Notes: a model not told the origin generated them from the sequence alone. 64,000 bases of DNA from Vibrio sp. BS-M-Sm-2 (GCF_041504345.1 NZ_CP167895.1:372001-436000), one strand, 5' to 3'. Shown: positions 35,728-46,085, numbered from the stretch's first letter. Translations and numbers: made by a program.

Positions 35728-37122
35728 CTACGCGTTTTGAGCCGCTAAATGCATTTTCTTAGCGTGGCGAATCTTCTTCTCTTCGGCAACCGCAACGAAT
35801 AGCAGCAATACGATACAAATAGCCGCTGAAGTATCGAGTGCAGCAAACGTTCCTTTCCAACCCGTTAAGCCGAAAATAGGCGTTCCATCCGCAATCATAC
35901 CTAGGCCAAGTTTGGCAAAGCTATCACCAATTAAGTAAGCAAATGTGCCTTTCACGCCATCCGCAACACTGATTGCTTTCTTCGGCACGAAACCTACCGC
36001 AGCAACACCAATCAGCAACTGAGGACCAAATACTAGGAAACCAAGCACAAACAGTGACGCTAGGTACATGAACTCACTCGTTGCATGCTGGTAGAACTCT
36101 AGCGAAACGATAATCAGGCCAAGCGAGACACAAGCAACTAAAGCACGGCGTCCATTCGCAAGGTCTGATAAATAGCCCCACATTAGCGTGCCGACCAGTG
36201 CGCCAACTTCAAACAGTGTGAAACCTGAAATCGCGGTTTCTTTTGATAGACCTAGCTCTTGATACGCATAAACGGTAGACCATTGATCGATACCGATACG
36301 AACAATGTATAAGAAGATATTCGCGAAGCAGAGCAACCAGATCACTTTGTTTTTCAGGATGTATTCAACAAAGATCTCTTTCTTAGTCATTTGATTTTCT
36401 TCAGCAGCCGTATCTTCTTCGCTGACTTCTTCATCAAACAACTCTTCAACCGTACCTAGACCGTAGGCTTCTGGAGAATCATTACCAAAGCGCATACCAA
36501 TAAAGCCAACCACAATCGCGATGATGGATGGGAACACGAACATACCGATCACGTTGCCATCGAATAGGTAGTTAGCGCCGAACAGAGCCACACCAGCGGC
36601 ACCTGCGCCACCCACGTTGTGTGACATATTCCAAAGGCCTAAATAAGAACCACGCTTGTTACGAGGCGTCCATTTAGTGATGGTTGAGTAGCTTGAAGGA
36701 CCGCCGGTACTTTGGAAGAAACCACTCAACGCATAGAAGGCCACCATCAAGAATAAGCTAGCACTGCCACCGCCCATACTGAAGCTAAAGCCCAGCATAG
36801 CGATACCAGAAAGGACAAGCATGAATGGTAGGAACTGCTTGGTGTTTTTACCATCGGCATAATAGGAAACGACAGTTTTACCGATACCGTAAGTGATAGA
36901 GAAACCCAGACCGATAAGACCTAGATCCGTCATCGATAATCCATAAGTAGAAATCATGTCGTTTTGCGCGACATTGAAGTTCTTACGGATCAAATACATG
37001 GTTAGATAACCAATGAACACGACTAGGTAAGATTGTAGGAATGGTTTAAACCACATTTTTCTTCTAGTTTCGACCGGAAGATCCAGCGTCGGTTTTCGAA
37101 CCTGATCTAGGAACTTTAACAT
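35728..37122 (-). CDS. uhpT: Hexose-phosphate:phosphate antiporter
   Basis: This 464-residue MFS transporter has 12 membrane segments and nearly the length of E. coli UhpT (463). The two arginines essential in UhpT are at the same positions, R46 (YLIRKNFN) and R275 (YIVRIGIDQW). The central loop (225-250) is very acidic. It exchanges external hexose 6-phosphate for internal phosphate. It is transcribed ahead of uhpABC on the same strand, an order different from E. coli uhpABCT. Confidence 0.94.
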   Translation of the reverse strand: MLKFLDQVRKPTLDLPVETRRKMWFKPFLQSYLVVFIGYLTMYLIRKNFNVAQNDMISTYGLSMTDLGLIGLGFSITYGIGKTVVSYYADGKNTKQFLPFMLVLSGIAMLGFSFSMGGGSASLFLMVAFYALSGFFQSTGGPSSYSTITKWTPRNKRGSYLGLWNMSHNVGGAGAAGVALFGANYLFDGNVIGMFVFPSIIAIVVGFIGMRFGNDSPEAYGLGTVEELFDEEVSEEDTAAEENQMTKKEIFVEYILKNKVIWLLCFANIFLYIVRIGIDQWSTVYAYQELGLSKETAISGFTLFEVGALVGTLMWGYLSDLANGRRALVACVSLGLIIVSLEFYQHATSEFMYLASLFVLGFLVFGPQLLIGVAAVGFVPKKAISVADGVKGTFAYLIGDSFAKLGLGMIADGTPIFGLTGWKGTFAALDTSAAICIVLLLFVAVAEEKKIRHAKKMHLAAQNA

Positions 37123-37218
37123 TGTGAACTCTCTTATTATTTATGAGGTCTGCACGGCATAGTTGCGACCATGCATTGTTTGTTATTTGACAGGGAAATA
37201 ATAAGGAGTCTAAAAATC

Positions 37219-37303
37219 GACCGCATGAGAGAGGGTCTTAGAATAACTAGGAAAAATTCTTAGTTCAGAATTGGGAGTCAAGAAAGCGTGAACAGCATCA
37301 CTT
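37219..37303 (-). promoter_or_regulatory. uhpT upstream element (candidate UhpA binding region)
   Basis: The blocks GGTCTTAGA, CTAGGAAAAATTCTTAG and AAAGCGTGAA...TCAC match the region before manA. The element lies about 100-180 bp before the uhpT ATG. The remainder of the 37123-37523 gap shows only the terminator of the next gene. Confidence 0.65.
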
Positions 37304-37403
37304 TGTTTACGGTGTGTTATGGATTGATATTACGATAACAAAAGTCACTCATTTCAAGGCGGACGAACCTTGTAAACAAACAGAAACGAGTGGATTACTT
37401 CAC

Positions 37404-37461
37404 TAAAAAAAACACCAGTATCGGTTCATCACCATCAAACTCCATGGTGTTACCGATACTG
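37404..37461 (-). terminator. Terminator after the DUF1840 gene
   Basis: CAGTATCGGT and ACCGATACTG form the outer stem and CACCAT/ATGGTG an inner one. On the minus strand a run of eight T follows, so it ends the gene at 37524. Confidence 0.75.
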
Positions 37462-37523
37462 ATTCAACATTCATTCTTATTAAAATAGATTCAATAGGCT
37501 TGTTACGTTTCGCGCGAATCGTA

Positions 37524-37862
37524 CTATAGTCGCTTGCCGCTACCGTCTTCCCACATCACTTCGCACTCATCCTTGATGGCGGCCTTTAATAATTCAACCA
37601 GTGGGAACGCTCGGCTACCAATATTAACAGGCGCTTCAACAACCTCTTCTTCATTGTCGTCATCAGTATTCTCTTGCTCTACAGGTTTACTCTGCTCTGC
37701 TGCGATCGCAGCACGTAAATTATCCAGAGCTTGAGGAACCTCTGAAGCATCCATAGCGCCAGGGATAGTGCCGCTGTGCCCAAGCATCTTGATGAACTGA
37801 AGACCGACTTCACCAAACATCGTGACGCTAGCATGAGCCTTGCAACTAAAAGTAATTAACAT
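37524..37862 (-). CDS. DUF1840-family protein
   Basis: This 112-residue protein fits DUF1840: an N-terminal MLITFSCKAHASVTMFGEVG, a central GHSGTIPGAM, then an acidic Glu/Asp-rich linker and a C-terminal RAFPLVELLKAAIKDECEVMWE helix. It is soluble and of unknown function. It is a single gene with its own terminator. Confidence 0.85.
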   Translation of the reverse strand: MLITFSCKAHASVTMFGEVGLQFIKMLGHSGTIPGAMDASEVPQALDNLRAAIAAEQSKPVEQENTDDDNEEEVVEAPVNIGSRAFPLVELLKAAIKDECEVMWEDGSGKRL

Positions 37863-38144
37863 TATGAGCCTCTCTTGGTTTTGGTTATCTGCAAACTATG
37901 TTGAGTAACTCACTGGAAAGCAAGTAGATAATAGCCAAATCGCTTCTCCCAATCTGCTCATTGGATGGCCAGTTGTGGGGCGGGTCTACACCGTCCGTGA
38001 TACACATCACTATTTATTATGGGTTACTTATTTTTTAATATGAAACCTTGATAGTAGTCACACTAAAAAGGCCACCAACACTCCGTAATGACTATTATTT
38101 AATCTACTATTAACACCATTATCAAAATCTTTGGCACAAATCAC

Positions 38145-39368
38145 ATGAAAAGGCTCGTCGGCAGACACCTAGAAGAAATGGCGGACATACGATCCACTCG
38201 CAAGCAAAAAATTGTCCACTCCTTTTCACTGGCTGCCGCTGCGTTATTCACATTCTACACTTGGGCTTACTTCCAAGGTCAGCATTACACGCTGTCAATT
38301 TTCGAACTGTGTTTTGCACTTATTGCTATCTCCAATGCATTTTACGTAAAAAAAGTTATTAATCCTGAATATTCAGAATTGATCCTGAGCGGAGTCCTTC
38401 TAGTTCAAGGCATCATCCTATTTTTGTACAGTTATGCTATTCCCGATCGGATACTTTGGCTCTACCCGATTCTGGCGGCAGTCATTTTCATTAACGATTT
38501 CAGAATTGGCATTATCTTAAGCACCTCGTTTTGCCTGTTTATCAGTACCTTGATTACAGCAATGCCCAACAACTTCTCTTTGCCATTTAACAGTACACAC
38601 AGATTTGTTCTTAGCTTATTTACCATGAGTTTGGTTTGCCATACATCCGCTTACTATTACACACAAGCAGTGAGCTATATTCAGCGCTTGTACAAAGAAG
38701 GGATTGAAGACTTAGCCTATAGAGACCAACTCACAGGCTTGGCAAACCGTTGGAGCTTTGAGCGCTGGGCGGCTGAAAAACTTGCGACAGTCGATAGTGA
38801 GCGATCACTTACGGCACTGGTCTTTTTGGATATTGATGACTTTAAAGGCATTAATGACAGCTACGGGCACGACGTCGGAGACAGTGTCTTGCAGCATTTT
38901 GCCAATCGCTTGAGCAACAACATTCGAACCAGAGACAGAAAAAACCATGAATACGATTATTCCATCGCGCGCTTTGCTGGAGACGAGTTTGTTCTGATGC
39001 TCTACGATATTCCAACTCGAAAAGACCTCGACGGTATTCTCGATAGAATATGTGGTTTATTTGAGAGCGGTTGCCAGACAAACGAAAGAATAAAAGAACT
39101 GACACTCAGTGTGGGGGTGTCTTTATACCCACAAGATGCGACAGAATTGCATGAGTTAACAAGATGTGCCGACAAAGCCATGTACGTGGCCAAGCATTCA
39201 GGAAAAAACCGATATGCTTATTATCACGACAACCCAGTCTCTACATTGATAGAAGAATTACCGACGAGTCTATCTTGCTCAGAATCGAATTCTTCTGAAC
39301 TTGTAGATTGTCTTGAAACGAAAGTGGAAGGGAACAATGTAACGCTGTTAAAAACACGTCAACGTTAG
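38145..39368 (+). CDS. Membrane diguanylate cyclase (GGDEF)
   Basis: The 407-residue protein has about six N-terminal membrane segments (28-170) and a C-terminal GGDEF domain (about 190-360) with LTGLANR, metal-site DIDDFKGIND (229-238) and the signature AGDEF at 278-282. AGDEF is a tolerated variant of GGDEF. The inhibitory RxxD site is absent (positions 269 and 272 are Glu and Tyr). It should make cyclic di-GMP in response to an unknown membrane signal. Met 12 is an alternative start. Confidence 0.88.
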   Translation: MKRLVGRHLEEMADIRSTRKQKIVHSFSLAAAALFTFYTWAYFQGQHYTLSIFELCFALIAISNAFYVKKVINPEYSELILSGVLLVQGIILFLYSYAIPDRILWLYPILAAVIFINDFRIGIILSTSFCLFISTLITAMPNNFSLPFNSTHRFVLSLFTMSLVCHTSAYYYTQAVSYIQRLYKEGIEDLAYRDQLTGLANRWSFERWAAEKLATVDSERSLTALVFLDIDDFKGINDSYGHDVGDSVLQHFANRLSNNIRTRDRKNHEYDYSIARFAGDEFVLMLYDIPTRKDLDGILDRICGLFESGCQTNERIKELTLSVGVSLYPQDATELHELTRCADKAMYVAKHSGKNRYAYYHDNPVSTLIEELPTSLSCSESNSSELVDCLETKVEGNNVTLLKTRQR

Positions 39369-39646
39369 CCGGCCATATACATAACCCAAAGGCTTACTAG
39401 CCCAATAACAATAATCCATACAACTTGTCGAGTACGATCCGGGTTAATACGTTTGGACCTAGCAACTGGCTTAAAAGCGACTTGTTTTGCCGAATGCACA
39501 AAAGCCGCTTCTATCTCACGCTTTTTTCCCCGTCGCTTAACGGCGTTATTCGCTACCTCAGTAAAACGCTGACCTTGCTCCGTTGTAAAATCGTTATCAA
39601 AACCCATCCGACCCTGCCTTTCGCCATGTTTTTGCTGAACTGCCAT
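39365..39646 (-). CDS. Small tail-anchored membrane protein
   Basis: The 93-residue protein is basic, with a single C-terminal hydrophobic segment (VVWIIVIGLVSLWVMYMAG). A strong ribosome site (AAGGAGG) precedes the ATG. It converges on the diguanylate cyclase gene and their stops overlap by four bases. I do not recognise the family. Confidence 0.72.
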   Translation of the reverse strand: MAVQQKHGERQGRMGFDNDFTTEQGQRFTEVANNAVKRRGKKREIEAAFVHSAKQVAFKPVARSKRINPDRTRQVVWIIVIGLVSLWVMYMAG

Positions 39647-39804
39647 AGCGGCCTCCTTGGCGGTCTACTCTCTACTCAAGTATAGACATAATTTCATCTT
39701 GTTACCTGTTCAAGATTTTCGAATAAGTCACTCAACGCTATGCCATCTTCTTTTTCAATCAAATTACATAAACTACAGCTATTCAAGTTTATGAGGGTTT
39801 TAAA

Positions 39805-40677
39805 ATGACGAATGTAAGAGCAGTAGATCATGTGATTACAGCACATGCCACCTCCGACGGTGATGGCGTCAAAATCCAAAGACTCGCTGGTTTTAACAAC
39901 GCACGTTTCTCTCCATTTTTGATGATTGATGAACTTAAATCGGATGAAAGCAAAGACTATGTTGGCGGCTTTCCTCCACATCCTCACCGTGGGATAGAAA
40001 CGCTCACTTACATGCTGCAAGGTCACTTCCAACACAAAGACCATATGGGGAATGTTGGAGAACTGCGCAGCGGTGGCGCGCAGTGGATGGCTGCAGGTCG
40101 TGGTGTCATTCACAGTGAAATGCCAATGATGGAAGAAGGCGCGCTGCATGGTTTCCAGATTTGGATAAACCAACCTGCGACACACAAAATGCAGCCGGCG
40201 CAATATCACGACTTCCAAAGTGAAAGCATTGTGGAACATCAAAGTGAACAAAGTGGTTTGTTAAGAATGATTGCCGGAGGGTTTGAGCTGCACAACCAAA
40301 CCGACGATGATTCAGAGGCTTTACGAGCTCAAGGCCCATTACAGAAAACAGGTGTGCCATTAAGCGTTGCGGATTGGCGCTCTCATTCTGGGCAAAAAGT
40401 CACGTTAGGGACTAATGTTAATCACAATGCCATGACTTACGTGTACCGAGGCAGTATTAAGATCGGCGACAAAGTCATCAACCAAGGTCAACTTGCCCAA
40501 CTCACCAAAGCTGACTTGCTGTCTTTGGGTAGCTTAGAAGATTCAGGGGTACTGATTTTTTCTGGTGAACCGATTAATGAACCTGTTGTGCACTATGGTC
40601 CGTTTGTCATGAACTCGATGGAAGAGATTGAACAAACAATTCAAGACTACAACAACGGTGTGTTTGAGACTTACTGA
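39805..40677 (+). CDS. Pirin-family protein
   Basis: The 290-residue double-cupin protein has the pirin metal-site and core motifs (PPHPHRGIETLTYMLQG near 56-72, GRGVIHSEMP near 99-108) and a C-terminal cupin (ending YGPFVMNSMEEIEQTIQDY). Some bacterial pirins are quercetinases or redox regulators; which applies here is open. It is a single gene ending at a strong terminator. Confidence 0.9.
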   Translation: MTNVRAVDHVITAHATSDGDGVKIQRLAGFNNARFSPFLMIDELKSDESKDYVGGFPPHPHRGIETLTYMLQGHFQHKDHMGNVGELRSGGAQWMAAGRGVIHSEMPMMEEGALHGFQIWINQPATHKMQPAQYHDFQSESIVEHQSEQSGLLRMIAGGFELHNQTDDDSEALRAQGPLQKTGVPLSVADWRSHSGQKVTLGTNVNHNAMTYVYRGSIKIGDKVINQGQLAQLTKADLLSLGSLEDSGVLIFSGEPINEPVVHYGPFVMNSMEEIEQTIQDYNNGVFETY

Positions 40678-40801
40678 TGTCTTGGCTTTGAGTTGAGCTT
40701 TGAAGATTGAAGATACTTTGCAACGAACAACGATTTGGTCATCCATTTGATGACTACAAAAACAAGTGACACTATCCACTGCCGGTTACTATCACTTATT
40801 T

Positions 40802-40830
40802 AACCACGCTCCTAGAGCGTGGTTTTTTTC
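40802..40830 (+). terminator. Terminator after the pirin gene
   Basis: AACCACGCTC pairs perfectly with GAGCGTGGTT over a three-base loop and is followed by a run of T. Confidence 0.85.
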
Positions 40831-40878
40831 TATTAAATCAGAGACAAACGATGCCTGATTGAACAAATTTAGACCTGA

Positions 40879-41160
40879 TTACAAGTACTCACATAGGTAA
40901 GCAGTCGCTTCTTTTACCTGTAGGTCGAATGAAGAGTCACCCGCAACGTCAAAAGACTCACCAGATTGGTATGTCGTCCAGTCATCATCACCAACACGCT
41001 TTACAATCAAAGCACCTTTAACAACGGTCATCTTTTCTGGAGCCGCAGTACCGAACGTGTACTCACCAGCCGCCATTACACCAACACTCACATCAGCACC
41101 AGACTGGTTAAACGCTAACGACTTAACGCCACCTTCAAAGTATGTGTTTTCTTTAATCAT
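40879..41160 (-). CDS. ppnP: Pyrimidine/purine nucleoside phosphorylase
   Basis: The 93-residue single-cupin protein matches PpnP (YaiE/DUF1255): MIKENTYFEGGVKSLAF at the start, GVMAAGEYTFGTAAPEKMTVVKG in the middle and SSFDLQVKEATAYLCEYL at the end. The family splits nucleosides with phosphate to base and ribose 1-phosphate. It is a single gene; the 300-bp stretch upstream to 41467 is AT-rich and shows no further gene. Confidence 0.93.
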   Translation of the reverse strand: MIKENTYFEGGVKSLAFNQSGADVSVGVMAAGEYTFGTAAPEKMTVVKGALIVKRVGDDDWTTYQSGESFDVAGDSSFDLQVKEATAYLCEYL

Positions 41161-41467
41161 TGTACTTCCTTGTTATCTTCAAATTGCAATTATTGAGCTC
41201 ACCGAGTAAGCCTATGCGTAAATTTAGGTGATAATTGTTTTAACCAATTCGAGACTTTCCTACAAGAAATAAATACGCATAGCTTAAGCATTTCTGGAAT
41301 TCGCTTTCATTGACAGCGCAAATACTGAGGGACAATGCTAAAAATCGCCAAAGCAACCAGATTTATTGGAACATTCGATCCTGCTTCTAACTCTTAGAAC
41401 AATTTTTGCAAACTAAGGTTTTAGTTAATAGAATCTAAAACAATATCAGTCGAAAAATGAAGAGATA

Positions 41468-41932
41468 ATGGTAAAAAAGCCGACTAAAAGCAGAGATCTA
41501 TTTGCCAACTCGTTACTCTACGGCTTCCTATTAGTTGGCTTTATGGTTGCCCTCACCGCCGGCTATTTTGCTTACCAAGCCCACCAACAATCTGTCAGCC
41601 CAAGCAACGTCTATGGCACATGGGTAGAGATTGCGGCGCCACCTTACAACACCGATATCCTTACACTTTCAGATAAAGGTGTAATGATGAATCATCGCCT
41701 CATTGCTACCTCGTTTGACTTTGATGGCAAAATTGTCACAATCAATACAGGTTCCGGACCAACGGTTTACACCATCAGTGGCACTTATGATTCACCTCGC
41801 TTAAAGCGACTGATGCCAAGTGTGCCCTCTCAGCAATTCATCAAAGAAGGCTTCGAAGATACCGCGACGGGTGATACCCACAGTGTAATGCAACAAAGAC
41901 GCGCTTCCTTAGCTGAGCAGTTCAAAAAATAA
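41468..41932 (+). CDS. DUF2850-family membrane-anchored protein
   Basis: The 154-residue protein has one N-terminal membrane segment (about 17-36) and a periplasmic domain with YGTWVEIAAPPYNTDILTL and LKRLMPSVPSQQF, the DUF2850 pattern found mainly in Vibrio. The function is unknown. The 426 bp between this gene and the chitinase gene contain no other gene; they should hold the chitinase promoter. Confidence 0.82.
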   Translation: MVKKPTKSRDLFANSLLYGFLLVGFMVALTAGYFAYQAHQQSVSPSNVYGTWVEIAAPPYNTDILTLSDKGVMMNHRLIATSFDFDGKIVTINTGSGPTVYTISGTYDSPRLKRLMPSVPSQQFIKEGFEDTATGDTHSVMQQRRASLAEQFKK

Positions 41933-42358
41933 CCTCACCTCTATCTTCTCAGTAAATCTATTCTCCATAAAAGTATTATCTGCAGTTATACCCTTCATAT
42001 CTCCTTGTTGATCTGCCCACTCATCCAACACACTTCACTTTGTGATACGGCTTCAATTAGCGATATTTTCTTATAGTTTGTCGCATCTTTTCATCACTTA
42101 ATGTTGTGAATTTTCACTTATGAGATTTTCATTCTGAAGAAGGGTTTATTTTATAAAACATGGACTCAACCTCTCACTCATTAAGCAACAGAATTGTAAC
42201 AAGATACAATTTTTTAGTTGTCCATCGTAAACGGATTTATTTTCAGTTATAAAATAAAAACTCTCTCGAATACTGACTGGGAAGCTCCTTCAAAACTGAC
42301 TGGAGCCGTTTATGGGGCCAATTGGTTCTCGTAACCTTCAAGGAATGAGAGAAAAAGT

Positions 42359-44899
42359 ATGATTCGTATAAATACCTGTGCTGCAAGCATTGCTCTAGCG
42401 CTATCTGGTACAGCATTAGCTGCTCCAACAGCACCTAGCATCGACATGTACGGTTCCAACAACCTGCAGTTTTCTAAAATTGAACTCGCGATGGAAACCA
42501 CATCAGGCTACAACCAGATGGTTAAATATCACGACAAAGCAAAGGTCGACGTTAAGTTCAACCAATGGAGCGGAACGTCAGGAAACACGTACAACATCTA
42601 CTTCGATGGCGTGAAAGTTGCCACTGGCCCAATTACTGGCAGTCAAACCACAGCTTCATTCGAATACGGCCAAGGCGGCTTATTTGAGATGGAAATCGAA
42701 GCGTGTGACGAAACAGGCTGTGCCAAAAGTGCACCCGCTCAAATCACGATCGCTGATACTGATGGCTCACACTTAGCCCCACTTGCGATGAATGTTGATC
42801 CGAACAACAAGTCATACAACACAGATCCAAACACAGTAGTGGGTACTTACTTTGTTGAATGGGGCATCTATGGCCGTGATTACACAGTTGATAACCTACC
42901 CGCTGATAACTTGACCCATATCCTTTATGGCTTCATCCCAATTTGTGGTCCTAACGAATCAGTAAAATCGGTAGGTGGAAACAGCTACAACGCACTAATG
43001 ACAGCTTGTCAGGGTGTTAATGATTACGAAGTGGTGATTCATGACCCATGGGCCGCTTTCCAGAAAAGTTTCCCTCAAGCGGGCCACGAATACAGCTCAC
43101 CGATCAAGGGTAACTACGCGATGATGATGGCACTCAAACAGCGTAATCCTGATTTGAAAATCATACCATCGATTGGTGGTTGGACACTGTCAGACCCATT
43201 CTTCGATTTCACAACCAAAGCGAACCGAGACACCTTTGTGGCATCGGTTAAAAAATTCCTAAACACATGGAAATTCTATGACGGTGTAGATATTGACTGG
43301 GAATTCCCTGGTGGTGGCGGTGCTGCGCCAGATCTTGGTGACCCAGTAAATGATGGCCCAGCATACATCGCATTGATGGCAGAGCTGCGCGCAATGCTCG
43401 ATGAGCTAGAAGCAGAAAATGGCCGTACTTATGAACTAACCTCAGCGATCGGTGTTGGTCACGATAAGATTGAAGACGTGAACTACGGCGATGCTATCCA
43501 GTACATGGATTACATCTTTGCAATGACTTATGACTTCTACGGTGGTTGGAACAACGTGTTGGGTCACCAAACGGCACTAAACTGCGGTAACTTCATGCGT
43601 CCTGGTCAGTGTGATGGCTCAGGTGTTGATGAGAATGGCGAACCATACACAGGCCCAGCTTACACCACTGACAACGGTATCCAATTGCTGCTTGAGCAAG
43701 GCGTTCCAGCTAACAAGCTAGTCGTTGGTACAGCAATGTACGGTCGTGGTTGGGAAGGTGTATTACCATCAACACTTTCTGATCCTAGCGACCCTATGAC
43801 AGGTGTTGGTAACGGCAAACTGAAAGGTAGCTCTGCGCAAGGTGTATGGGAAGATGGCGTTATTGATTACAAAGGCATTAAAGCGAACATGCTTGGCGCG
43901 AATAACCAAGGCATCAACGGCTTTGAATATGGTTACGACGAAATGGCAGAAGCGCCTTACGTTTGGAACCGTACTTCAGGTCAGCTAATCACATTTGATG
44001 ATGACCGCTCGGTAAAAGCAAAAGGCGCGTACGTTCGTAGCCTTGGCCTTGCGGGTCTATTCTCTTGGGAAATTGATGCGGACAACGGCGATATCTTAAA
44101 CGCAATGCATGAAGGTCTTGCTGGCGGTACAACAGATCCTGTCAACCGCAAACCTACGGCAGCTGCAGGTGCAGACCAAGCGGTTGAAGGCCCAGCTTCT
44201 GTATCTCTAGACGGCAGCGCTTCAAAAGACAGCGACGGCACGATTGCGAGCTACGTGTGGTCGCAAGTAAGCGGAACAGCCGTAACGCTGGCGAATGCCA
44301 ATGCCGCGGTTGCAAGCTTCGATGTTGTTGAGGTTGCTCAACAAGAGACACTGACCTTTAGTCTAACCGTAACAGACAACGAAGGCGCAACGTCAACAGA
44401 CACCGTTGTTGTAACGGTAAACCCTAAAGATACAGGCCCGGTTAACACAGCACCAGTTGCAGTAGTTACAGCTCCGGCAGAAGTCAATGCGGGTGATGTA
44501 GTCGTGGTTGATGCTTCGGCTTCGAGCGATGCTGACCAAGACACATTGACCTTCACATGGGATGTGCCTGCTGGTATTGATGCGACTGTTCAAGGTTCTT
44601 CAGTGAGCTTTGTCGCGACGGAATACACGCAAGATACAACGCTGAACTTCTCTGTAACGGTCAGCGATGGCACAGAGACATCAGTAGCGGCTACTTCAGT
44701 GAACGTTCTTAAGAAAACCACAGGCGGCGGTACGTGTACTAACGCTTGGGATTCAGGTGCGGTTTACACTGGCGGCGACCAAGTGACTCAAGGCGGTAAG
44801 GTTTGGGAAGCGAAATGGTGGACAACTGGTGAAGATCCAACAACGACAGGCCAATGGGGCGTGTGGAAAGAGAGCGGCCCAGCAAGCTGTGCTAACTAA
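42359..44899 (+). CDS. Secreted GH18 chitinase (ChiA-like) with PKD and chitin-binding domains
   Basis: The 846-residue enzyme has a signal peptide (1-21), an N-terminal ChiA-type beta domain (to ~135) and a GH18 domain (about 160-590). The DxxDxDxE motif spans 308-315 and the acid is E315, the same number as in Serratia ChiA. Two PKD domains follow (about 600-690 and 700-785), then a C-terminal CBM5/12 chitin-binding domain (WDSGAVYTGGDQVTQGGKVWEAKWWT). It hydrolyses chitin outside the cell and links to nagB at the window end through GlcNAc use. Confidence 0.94.
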   Translation: MIRINTCAASIALALSGTALAAPTAPSIDMYGSNNLQFSKIELAMETTSGYNQMVKYHDKAKVDVKFNQWSGTSGNTYNIYFDGVKVATGPITGSQTTASFEYGQGGLFEMEIEACDETGCAKSAPAQITIADTDGSHLAPLAMNVDPNNKSYNTDPNTVVGTYFVEWGIYGRDYTVDNLPADNLTHILYGFIPICGPNESVKSVGGNSYNALMTACQGVNDYEVVIHDPWAAFQKSFPQAGHEYSSPIKGNYAMMMALKQRNPDLKIIPSIGGWTLSDPFFDFTTKANRDTFVASVKKFLNTWKFYDGVDIDWEFPGGGGAAPDLGDPVNDGPAYIALMAELRAMLDELEAENGRTYELTSAIGVGHDKIEDVNYGDAIQYMDYIFAMTYDFYGGWNNVLGHQTALNCGNFMRPGQCDGSGVDENGEPYTGPAYTTDNGIQLLLEQGVPANKLVVGTAMYGRGWEGVLPSTLSDPSDPMTGVGNGKLKGSSAQGVWEDGVIDYKGIKANMLGANNQGINGFEYGYDEMAEAPYVWNRTSGQLITFDDDRSVKAKGAYVRSLGLAGLFSWEIDADNGDILNAMHEGLAGGTTDPVNRKPTAAAGADQAVEGPASVSLDGSASKDSDGTIASYVWSQVSGTAVTLANANAAVASFDVVEVAQQETLTFSLTVTDNEGATSTDTVVVTVNPKDTGPVNTAPVAVVTAPAEVNAGDVVVVDASASSDADQDTLTFTWDVPAGIDATVQGSSVSFVATEYTQDTTLNFSVTVSDGTETSVAATSVNVLKKTTGGGTCTNAWDSGAVYTGGDQVTQGGKVWEAKWWTTGEDPTTTGQWGVWKESGPASCAN

Positions 44900-45011
44900 G
44901 AACAAGATTAGCTAAAGCCAACTAAAAGCAAAGGCCAACCAGAGAATGTCTGGTTGGCCTTTTTCGTGTTTGTTTTCTTAACCCACGTTCTACTTATTTG
45001 ATTAGTTAACC

Positions 45012-45860
45012 TTAACCAATCAGGTTATCAAAGCTCTCGAATACTTGCGGGCACTTCATTACTCGCCCGTGACCTTGACCTTGAGTAGCAATCAAAGTAA
45101 CGCGTTCCATTTCATTCGCAGCACGCTGAGACACATCAAACTTAGTAAACTTGTCTTGCTCGTCATGAACAATGATCGTTTGAGACTCACGAAGCGCTAG
45201 CTTTCCATATGGATCAACAGACTGAATTGGGTAGTTAAACTGCTCTTCTACTTCTCCAACTACCGCCTCAAACAGTTTCATTGAGTAACCTGAACGCGCA
45301 ACGCTGCCAAATAGGTTTTCTAGATAATCCAGTACAGGTGCAATCAGCAATAATGGCTTGTTTTCCAATTTAACGTGCTTACATTCCAACGCAGAAGCGG
45401 TACCCATACTGTGACCGACCAAACCAGCTACCTCGCCCACCGAATCAAGAATGGCTTCAAGGCCGTTCACAAACGCAGGGATATGACCATGTACGCCATC
45501 GCTGCCACCATGAGCAGGATGATCGTAAGCCAAAGCCGTAAAGCCTTTAGCGGCGATGTACTCCATCAGAGGGAAGAACTGACTCGCAGTGCCAGACCAG
45601 CCATGAGTCAGCACCCAAACAGGCCCCGTACCCAAAGAATAGGTTTTTAAAACGCCATCACGGCCTTTAATTTCACTCTTAATCAGCCCTTGTGGATCGG
45701 CGTTTTTTTGCTCAGTTCGCATTGGAGTAAGGAGTAACTTACGCGCTGTTTTCTTTGCATGGCTCGGCGCAAGAATGTAATGCAGGTTTGTTGTTGCACC
45801 AATCAGGCTGCGCTTGAAGCTGAATTTGTTCGATGTATTGAAATAGATTTTGTCACTCAT
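45012..45860 (-). CDS. Alpha/beta hydrolase
   Basis: The 282-residue hydrolase has an oxyanion-hole HGWSG, a nucleophile elbow GHSMG and a late IATQGQGHGRVM region that supplies the His. No signal peptide is seen. The start at 45860 follows AAGGA; the open frame to 45887 lacks a ribosome site. It lies 226 bp after a TetR-type gene on the same strand, which may regulate it. The substrate is not evident. Confidence 0.85.
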   Translation of the reverse strand: MSDKIYFNTSNKFSFKRSLIGATTNLHYILAPSHAKKTARKLLLTPMRTEQKNADPQGLIKSEIKGRDGVLKTYSLGTGPVWVLTHGWSGTASQFFPLMEYIAAKGFTALAYDHPAHGGSDGVHGHIPAFVNGLEAILDSVGEVAGLVGHSMGTASALECKHVKLENKPLLLIAPVLDYLENLFGSVARSGYSMKLFEAVVGEVEEQFNYPIQSVDPYGKLALRESQTIIVHDEQDKFTKFDVSQRAANEMERVTLIATQGQGHGRVMKCPQVFESFDNLIG

Positions 45861-46085
45861 GACCGTTCCTTGTATCGCCATCATCATTGGCGGGTCGAGC
45901 TCGGCCCTAAAAAATCGAACGACCGTGCTATTTATTAATATAAAAAATGGCGATAGCGCTTTTTATGACTGCTTGCCGCCACTTCTCTTAAAATCTTTTG
46001 CAAACATTAATTAAGCAAGGTCACATGCTTTGCGAGCTCAATGGTTTGCGAACTAAATGATTTGCGAGTTAACCTGCTATATGTA

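Noticed and set aside
43981..44593. Minus-strand frames opposite the PKD region of the chitinase
   Set aside because: Shadows of Thr/Ala/Val-rich coding sequence, with no ribosome sites.
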